Part shown: one piece after another, positions 1 through 9,400 of the stretch
How the letters are laid out: each line of letters starts with the position of its first letter
How positions within the stretch are numbered: the stretch's first letter is position 1
Origin: Luidia sarsii
Lineage: Eukaryota > Echinodermata > Asteroidea > Paxillosida > Luidiidae
NCBI GenBank assembly: GCA_949987565.1
Contig: OX465114.1
Coordinates: 4,120,832-4,184,831 of the forward strand
Reading direction: 5' to 3'
Length of the DNA: 64,000 bases
Position numbers and translations under genes: made by a program
The notes under the pieces: generated by a model
The model's database searches: none
Told to the model about the DNA's origin: nothing
The model's input: only the letters and a program-made list of their open reading frames with translations

Positions 1-321
1 TGTGGTGACACCATGTATAATTCTCTTTTGTGAGTATGTGTGGTTCTGTAAAGAATCGGAGGAATTCGACGTTTCGAACAGTGTACTCTTCGTCTTCAGG
101 AGACTGCTGGTCTGCTTAATTGGTCTGCTTTCTTGACATATGGATGTTCAAAGTTTTTAGCAAATTTTAGCTCATATTTCAAAATTGTTCAGACAGAAGT
201 CATGGGCATCGAAAAATAGCCCACTGTGTACTGGTTTAAGGACTATAGATGATATAAGAAAGGTAAATACAGTAGTTTATCCAAATAAGATCAGTGGATG
301 TGCTGTCTGTTTACTGTGCAG
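1..321 (+). other. SMARCAD1: Intron of SMARCAD1 (3' end)
   Basis: This is the end of the intron before the first exon in the window. I see no exon that would supply the expected upstream VxTTYN coding segment, so that exon must lie outside. Confidence 0.7.
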
Positions 322-457
322 GTACAATATGTGTATCAGCAATGCTGCTGATAGGAGTTTGTTCCGTAAGATGGACATACACTACGCTGTGTTTGATGAA
401 GCTCACATGCTGAAGAATATGCAGTCGCAACGCTACAGATTGCTCATGAAAATAAAG
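322..457 (+). CDS. SMARCAD1: SMARCAD1 exon with DEAH box (first in window)
   Basis: The exon follows acceptor ctgtgcag and ends before gtaaca. Its first base completes a codon begun upstream; the next 45 codons read [14 protein letters not shown]...[14 protein letters not shown] is Walker B (motif II); vertebrate SMARCAD1 has DEGH here. It ends in phase 0. An in-frame reading continues upstream into intron sequence but is not part of the exon. Confidence 0.93.
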
Positions 458-3400
458 GTAACAAGCTTGTACACATGCTTATGAGCCAGTTTACTCATTC
501 AAAATCTGACGGATTTCAAAGTTGAAAATTGGGGGGACTTGACCAGGAATCATGACCTCTGGTTCTGAACTATCCAGCTATCTACATGATCTAGTCCTTA
601 GATGGCGGCCTTTCCCAATAGTTAACTAGTCTTTGCTGGGGTGGGGGTGCCAGTCAGAAGCATTCAACCATTAACTGCCGTATATCTCCAGGGATCACAC
701 CCCTGCTTTCATCCAGATGCAAACAACCAATTGTTGTAAACCTGGCTAAAGCAGCTCAGGGACCACACAAAGTGGATGCAGCTTTTTAGTCTTTATTTTC
801 AAACAAACAAGGAAAGGAAAACTGACCAATCAAAATTTCTTTGCCAATTTTATAAATTGCTTGAAATTTTGAGTCAGTTTTCCTTCCCTGTGTTTGAAGT
901 TTGATTGTCTTTTTGAAGTCTTTTTTCAAATATGAAGTGTATCCAAGGTGCTCACAGCTCTTTCTCTTTAGAATTTTCCTCAATGTTTCCATGGCAATCA
1001 CACAGTCAAGTTCTTAAGGCATCCTTTATAAGGAAAGTCATGGAATTATTACATCCTTTGAAACCTTCTATTGCAGGCAAGCAGAAAACTGCTTTTGACC
1101 GGTACACCTCTGCAGAACAACTTGAAGGAGTTGATATCATTACTCAGCTTTGTCATGCCTTCCATGTTTTGTGACAGCGCAGCAGAACTGCAGAAAATAT
1201 TCTGTCTTTCAGTGAGTGGTTACAGAGTTTGAGTATGCAGATTTATTTGTTTATATGGCAAAAACCCAAAGCAGCCAATTAACCTGGCTGAAGCCTCTCG
1301 GTGATCACACAAAGAAGATACAGCTTTTTCATTTGAAGTCAAACAAATGAAAAAATCTATTGTATGTAAGATTGGGTGTATATTGGAGAAACAGTTAAGC
1401 TATAAGATAACACTGGGCATGCATCATGTTGTGTCCTTACACAAAATACAGACATTCACATAGCAAGTCCATTCAACGAGATAACTTACACATTATGTCT
1501 AAGCAATCCATTGATTTACTATCTCCTCTGCATAGCAGCACGTCTGACAAATCATAGTAGTAGCAGGTCATTTCATACCCATCACTTCGTGCACTAGCCG
1601 TATATTCAGTCGCACATCACAAGCAAGTAGAACGTATGCAGTTAAAGTGTGCACAGAAAGTGCTGTACTATCGAGTATCGATGTACACTTACCGTTACTC
1701 CTCTTTTCAATGTAAATAAACAATATTCTCAAGATATATGGCTGTATAGGAGGCTTTAATTTACTTTCAGATAATTTAGCGAAACGTCAAATAGAATGAA
1801 TGACACCCCAGTATTGACTGTGATTGCTAATACGTCCGCAATGAGAATCCGTATTTTAAAAAATGTCCTGAGAATATTTTTATTTCATTGAAAAAATGAG
1901 TGAAGGTACATCGGTAAAACAGTTCATTTTGTACATCCATCTACTGCATACATTCTAGTGACTTGATACGAGGGTATGAAATGACTTTGGTACTACAGGT
2001 AGGAAATGACTTGTGTACAAAGTGACTGACAGCCATCGTAGCCAGTCCAGGCAATGCTGCTAATGTCATTGTTGTAATACAGGGACACTTGTCTTAGAAG
2101 TGCAGTTTGGTCATATTACATCCTTTCTGTATTTTGTGTATGCTTAGATAATTGCATTTCTTTAACAAATTCTGTGATACTGTAAACGTAGCGCAATTTG
2201 TCAACTGACCCTGTATATTGTGGATATATTTCAGAAACAAAAAAGTGATAACCCAATGGAACAAAGTGCATTTGAGCGTGAGAGAATCACACATGCAAAG
2301 CAGATCCTGCAACCCTTCATTCTAAGGAGAGTCAAATCACAGGTGGGTCATTAGCACTCATTACTCAATGATATCTCACACACCTCCACATTATCTCATT
2401 TCTGTGCTACAAAGATTGGTTTTTATGTATATATTATATGTATGATAATCTCTATGATTCAATATGAAGCAAATATTGAACATGATTGGTACCAATGGAC
2501 ATTCTTCTGGAACTACCCACACGACCTATGGCTCTATCACGTGCACTACCTCAAACATCATATACCTCATCTCTTGTAATATTCAGTATGTTGGCGAGAC
2601 CAAAAACGCCCTAAAAAAACTGATCTATGGCCATAGGTCTACTATCAAAACCGGTAGAATGGACACCCCTGTTGGGTATCACTTCAATCTCCCTGATCAT
2701 TCGATATCAGATATGAGTGTACTGGGCATAGAATCACTTGGTCACCGTAGTAATGCTGTCCGTATTAGCCGTGAGAAAATGTGGATGAAGCGTCTTCGGA
2801 CTTTTCAACCACATGGTCTCAACACCCAGGAGGGTAATGACTAACACCATGCAGCTTTCTGATAATCCTTCTTTTGTGTTCAGTCCTTCACACTTCTCTC
2901 TTTGATCTTTCTCCCTCTTGTCACTAATCCCTACCCTACTCCTTGCCCTTCCCTTTGATCTTTCCCCCTCTTCTCACTAATCCCTTCCCTACTCCTAGCC
3001 CTTCCCTTTGATCTCTCCCTACCAGCTTCACTCTTTGTCCTTTGTTTCTCATCCGTGTCCTATTCACTCTCTCCCCCCTTCCTTCGTGTTCATGTATCTG
3101 TTTTGTCCTTGTCACTCTGCCTTTGAGAAAGGTCCTGCTAGGATCGAAACGTCAGGCCCACTAAATTTTATGATTGGTACCAAGTTCACTTTTCATTTTA
3201 TTTCTTAAGTAATATGCAAAAACTTGCAAACTGGCGTATGAACTCCAAAATGGAGCTCTGTCTTTGAGAAACGTCCTGCTTGGATCAAAACATCAGGCAC
3301 TCCTAATCTTTGATAGTTCCTTAGTTCTTATATTAATTCCATGCTTATGATAACTTTGAAGTTTAGTACATTAGTGGAACTCCACTCTATATGAAATGTA

Positions 3401-6400
3401 CATGTACTCTAATAGTTTAGAAAGTCAAGCCCCACATCTGTGTCATTTATGTCAGCAAGCAGTTTGCAATTCTTCTTTGAATTATCTTTTACAGGTTTTA
3501 AAGCAATTACCTAAGAAAGTGGAGAATATTGAAAGATGTCCGATGGTGGCTAGTCAAGAACTGTGTTATAACAACATCAAGACAACCTTGTCAAGAGATC
3601 TGCGCAATCTAGATGGTGGATCAAAGATGAACAACTTATCTTGTGCTTTGATGCAACTCCGTAAGGCAGCTAACCATGAGATGCTAATGAGAACTCACTA
3701 TGATGACAGCAAACTGCGTCAAATGGCCAAACTCATGCTAAAGGTAAGGAGACGAGGTGGTAGGTAACTTTCTACTCTAATGGGTTTGACAAAGTGGCTG
3801 TCTATGTTGGTTTATAGATATAACATGATGTTTGCGTCAAGGAGAATGTAATTCAATGAGGGTTTGCCCTGCTAGACGCAATAAGCACTGAATGCCGAGT
3901 GCTTTGCACGATACCTGATGAAAAACATTCAGGCAGTTCAGGTGGGATTCGAACCTGCAATTCCTGCTTTCTATGGCAGATGTCTTAACCACTTGACCAC
4001 CGAGCTGGTCAAGGTCATGTGGCGGATTTGAATAATGTGTAGCAGCAGATACCGCATTGTTTGCATCAAGAGAATGTAATTCAATGAGGGTTTGCCCTGC
4101 ATGATGTGAATTTTTTCATCAGGCAAAGCACTATGCACTCGGTGTTTATCACGTTGAGCAGGGCAAACCCTCATTGAATTACAATCTCCTTGACGCAAGC
4201 ATCATGTTTTATCTATGATCTGTTGTTTGTTAAAGCTGAAGTTCTTCTCATTCAGTGCTGTTTTGTGGGTCAAGAATGTTTATTGGAATACTTGCACGCA
4301 AACAGAGTCTACCCTGATTGGAAGATTGCTATACCACCAAAAAGTGTCTTGAGACTGCTTGTGTTGCTATTTCTATCTGTCATTTGGTCACAGGGCCACT
4401 GCTTAAGCCAAAGCTGGAATTACCCAAAATTATCTTTTACATTTTTCACCAACTGGTGTTATAGCTACGCTGGTCGTCGGTGGACGGGGCCGACCACCAC
4501 GAGTAATTTCCGTGCACCACTCCTGTTGAAAAACAATGCTTCCAACTGGCACTGTGTTCACCCCATTATTATCCCAATCTATGTCATGGTTTCGGTAGTA
4601 AAATAAATTGCACTTTTTTGTAGCGTAACCATCTCGCTAATAGTTCTGGAAGCTCCGATCTGGCTTGAGTAGCGCAGCGTGATCGTAGTCGTTACTCGTA
4701 TGCAGCCATGCGGTCGCTGTGCATGTGCACTCTGCAGTATATATACAATGTGCAAAGACTTATTGTGTCATGTCACATGTGCCGCGCGTAGGCTGGTTTC
4801 GGCCCTACTGCTCCTGTAGTGTCACTATGGCTTTACCTAGAGGCGGAAACCACACCTTGACTTGCCAACCTCGCTGAGGGAAATCGGTACGGTCATAACT
4901 AAAAATAATACGCTACTTTCATCGTTTGTCTCCGAATGATGTTTCCGCGTAGTTTAATATTATTCCCTTTGTTATTAATTTTGATAGTGGTATGAATAGA
5001 AAGAAGAGAATACAGGCTTCAATTTGAAGGCGGTCGAAAAAATGCTTGTTTGACTCTTTCTTTTTTTCTCCGTCATTTTGGCTCGATCTACCGCAGCCAT
5101 ACGGAGCGATTTTGCAATTTTCAACTTCCGATATGTCAAGAAATGAATGAAAAATCCTTCTCAAATTTTCTAGAATTCTAGAAAATACACTTGAAACTTG
5201 AAACATCGCTAGTATAACTGTAATAAACATCAATTTATGTGTTAGAAAACAACTGTAAGGGCTGGCGGAAGTCTACTAATCATTGCACACGTACCGAGTG
5301 CACACACATTAAATTCAAACATGTACATTATTCTTCAAGTTTTGTTGTTCACTTTACTTGTTTATTAATGATTTATACATTGAACATGACTAACAACAAA
5401 ACTTGTAGTAAAGTTAATTTCATTGATTAATTAATTAATTAATTTGATTAATTAATTTAATTTACCGGTAACAGTACATTTAATACAAGTTTTGTTGCTA
5501 TCATTTTGACCGCAGCCGCTAATTGCGAGGCTTCGTTCACGAGAACGACTTCTTGTTGGTGAAATTTGAACCACCACTAAAAATACCCTAGCTATAACAC
5601 TGTTTTTCACCATTCATGTATGCATAGATGGAGCAATTATTTGTCAACTTGTACATAGTTCAGTCTGTACTTAATTTATTCAATCATTCATCTTCAATTT
5701 ATTGTCTGACTTCATTCACAGGAGCCCACCCACTATGATGCTGATCCTGATCTGATCTTTGAAGATATGAGTGTCATGTCTGACTTTGAGTTACATGAAT
5801 TGTGCAATGGGTATTACAACCTCAAATCTTTCAAACTTTCTCCAGATGTTATCCTTGCCTCAGGAAAATTTAGAATTTTAGATCAAATGCTTCCAGAGTT
5901 GAAACAGACGGTGAGTATAGCAGATACAGTAGTTCACAATGGTTTGAGTATAGTAGAACATCACTGTAACTTAAACATGGGAAGCATGGAATTAGTACTG
6001 GGTATACATGATTATTCAGTAAGGTACCGGTATTTAAGCTTCACTGGGTAGACCCATGATATCCCAGCATTACTTTACTTTCAAACTGGCTAATTAGAGG
6101 TGAATGGTGGCAGAACAAACAGGATTGACAAGGGCATGCTGATCAAATCTCCTGTAATTTACATTGTGTATAAAGTAAGGAGGGAGTGACAATCATGATT
6201 AGTAGAATGAATAGCTTCTTATGTTGTGTTCATTGCAGGAAATTTTAATGGAATATATATTATATGTTGGAAATGTTTAGTCGCAATCGAATTATGGTGT
6301 GGAGATTTGTACAGTATGCATAGTGCTTTGCCTCGTGAGCTTGAAATATAATGAGTATAAGCTGGGATGATAGCAGGAATTTAGCTTCTGATGGGGATGT

Positions 6401-9400
6401 GGTTTGGATTGCATGAAGCACATTTCTGTTGTACATGTATATAATCTGCTGTTTGAAATTGTGTTTGGTTATTTGCAGGGTAGCAGGGTCCTAATGTTCA
6501 GTCAGTTTGTGATGGTTCTAGATATCATTGAATTCTACATGAAGCATCACAAATATCATTACCTTCGTCTTGATGGGCAGACCCAAGTATGTAATAGGTA
6601 AGTTTAGTTCAGCCTGCAGTCCGGCCTGTTGGTTTTCAACTGACTGAGTTTTGAGTAGTGTTAGTGAAAATGCAATCTATGCTATATGACACATGGATGA
6701 GAAGGATAATCTTATTCAAACTAAATGAAATATTACAAATATGTTACAAACTGCTTAGTGAACAGATTATTAAGCCGGAAATAAACAGAAATAAAGAAAT
6801 CTCAAAGAGTCTAGGCTGAAATTCTAATCCAACAGGAGTTTTCAGAAAGAAAAGGTGCATTTCTTTGAGGAAAATTATTGAAAAGTGGATCGCGATTGAA
6901 AAACCAATTTGTTTGTTTCATGCCAAACTGCACATGCCTGAAATGTGATCTTACCGGACTGTGCATGCCCGGAATGTGACCTAGTCACAGGGAAGACGCT
7001 TAATATCAACAGAGTAGGCAGGCCAGTGGACTTCGGTACTTCGGTGATGACGTCATCCAGCCCACCGTAAATTCGTTGATGCGTACGGACGGGATGCAGA
7101 CACGTGCGGACGTACGGGTCCTGCCTGTCTCGTACGTCCTGTACTTTACTGCATCTACAGTACTGTACACTGTACAGTATAGTCTAATAATAGTAATAAT
7201 AAGCTTTCTGTACGCAAAGCTTTGAGGGTCAACGTGATTGTAACATGATTTTACAGGTCCAATAAGAATAATTCTGGACCTTGTTTCAAGCAAGTATCTA
7301 ATGTAAGCGAAATGTATTATACAGTAGTATAAAAACATGTAGGAATTGATCCCGGCGTCAGCAGGCAGGCACAATTTCTGTGCGAACCGCTCACAGTGTT
7401 GATACTGACGACCTATCAACAGAGTCAGCAGGCAGGCACGATTTCTGTGCGAACCGCTCACAGTGTTGATACTGACGACCTATCAACAGAGTCAGCAGGC
7501 AGGCACGATTTCTATGGGAACCGCTCACAGTGTTGATACTCACGACCTATCAACAGAGTCAGCAGGCAGGCATGATTTCTATGGGAACCGCTCACAGTGT
7601 TGATACTGACGACCTATTAACAGAGTCAGCAGGCAGGCATGATTTCAATGGGAACCGATCACAGTGTTGATACTGACGACCTATCAACAGAGTCAGCAGG
7701 CAGGCACGCTTTCAATGGGAACCGCTCACAGTGTTGATACTGACGACCTATCAACAGAGTCAGCAGGCAGGCACGATTTCTATGCGAACCGCTCACAGTG
7801 TTGATACTGACGACCTATCAACAGAGTCAGCAGGCAGGCATGATTTCTATGGGAACCGCTCACAGTGTTGATACTGACGACCTATCAACAGAGTCAGCAG
7901 GCAGGCATGATTTCTATGCGAACCGCTCACAGTGTTGATACTGACGACCTATTAACAGAGTCAGCAGGCAGGCACGATTTCTATGGGAACCGCTCACAGT
8001 GTTGATACTGACGACCTATTAACAGAGTCAGCAGGCAGGCATGATTTCTATGGGAACCGCTCACAGTGTTGATACTGACGACCTATTAACAGAGTCAGCA
8101 GGCAGGCATGATTTCAATGGGAACCGCTCACAGTGTTGATACTGACGACCTATCAACAGAGTCAGCAGGCAGGCATGATTTCTATGGGAACCGCTCACAG
8201 TGTTGATACTGACGACCTATCAACAGAGTCAGCAGGCAGGCACGATTTCTATGCGAACCGCTCACAGTGTTGATACTGACGACCTATCAACAGTCAGCAG
8301 GCAGGCACGATTTCTATGGGAACCACTCACAGTGTTGATACTGACGACCTATCAACAGTCAGCAGGCAGGCACGATTTCTATGGGAACCGCTCACAGTGT
8401 TGATACTGATGACCTATCAACAGTCAGCAGGCAGGCACGATTTCTATGGGAACCACTCACAGTGTTGATACTGACGACCTATCAACAGTCAGCAGGCAGG
8501 CACGATTTCAATGGGAACCGCTCACAGTGTTGATACTGACGACCTATCAACAGTCAGCAGGCAGGCACGATTTCTATGGGAACCGCTCACAGTGTTGATA
8601 CTGATGACCTATCAACAGAGTCAGCAGGCATGCACAATTTCTGTGCGAACCCCTCACAGGCCATAAAAGCTACCTTGCTCAAGACTGCAAGAGCCATAAA
8701 GCTGCCTTGCTCAAGAGCCAGAAAGCTGCTCTGCCAGACAGACATTCGCGCATTAGACTGGTAACAACTTCCTCCATGCATGATACATGTAGAAGTAAAG
8801 TATTGTTACCCAGCGTCAATAAACACGGTATTTCCACATGCACAATAAAGTACAGATTATATGTCCGGAGGAAGTTCGTATTAGCGTACGCACCCGATCG
8901 GTATACGAACCCGAAGTATCGAACGGTCCCGACCAAGAGATCCCAAATGACCAAAGCCTGTTGGCCTTCTACTCTGTTGATATTAAGCGTCTTCCTAGTC
9001 ACAGCCACTTTGTGGACTGCACTTGCTTGGTTTACATGTACAATGTATGTACGGTGCGCAGACTACATGTACATATATTGTAATGTCCATGGCTGCTGAA
9101 CCATGTACCAATTCATACATATTCATACTATTCATACAAGCCCATGAAACAGGCTTGGCCCAATCAGTTGACCGTAAGTTATGATATGCTGTGCGCTGCT
9201 GTGATGGAAAGTACTATTTTTGGAAATCTGAATGTTGGGAGCTCTGAACCATTGCTGGTTGGGGAAGAGTCCAGATGGTCAAATCCATTGTAGTTATGAC
9301 ATGGATGTTGATTCTAGGATGATTCTAGATTCAATCATGGCAAGGTGAACACATTTGGGGTTTATTTTCTCTTTTATTCTGCCTCATTCAAAACCAAATT

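Noticed and set aside
932..1174. Plus-strand open frame of 80 codons
   Set aside because: It overlaps the SMARCAD1 exon at 1077-1211 in the wrong register; the correct frame gives helicase motif III.
4190..4606. Plus-strand open frame of 138 codons
   Set aside because: It lies in a SMARCAD1 intron, across the join of a fold-back SINE and a non-coding repeat, and is not kept in other copies.
7352..8660. CRISPR-like array
   Set aside because: There are no unique spacers between repeats; the whole unit is repeated, and the host is a eukaryote.
8200..8764. Open frames in the 65/67-bp array
   Set aside because: They are repeats of the same non-coding unit. The unit is not a multiple of three and the frame shifts from one unit to the next.
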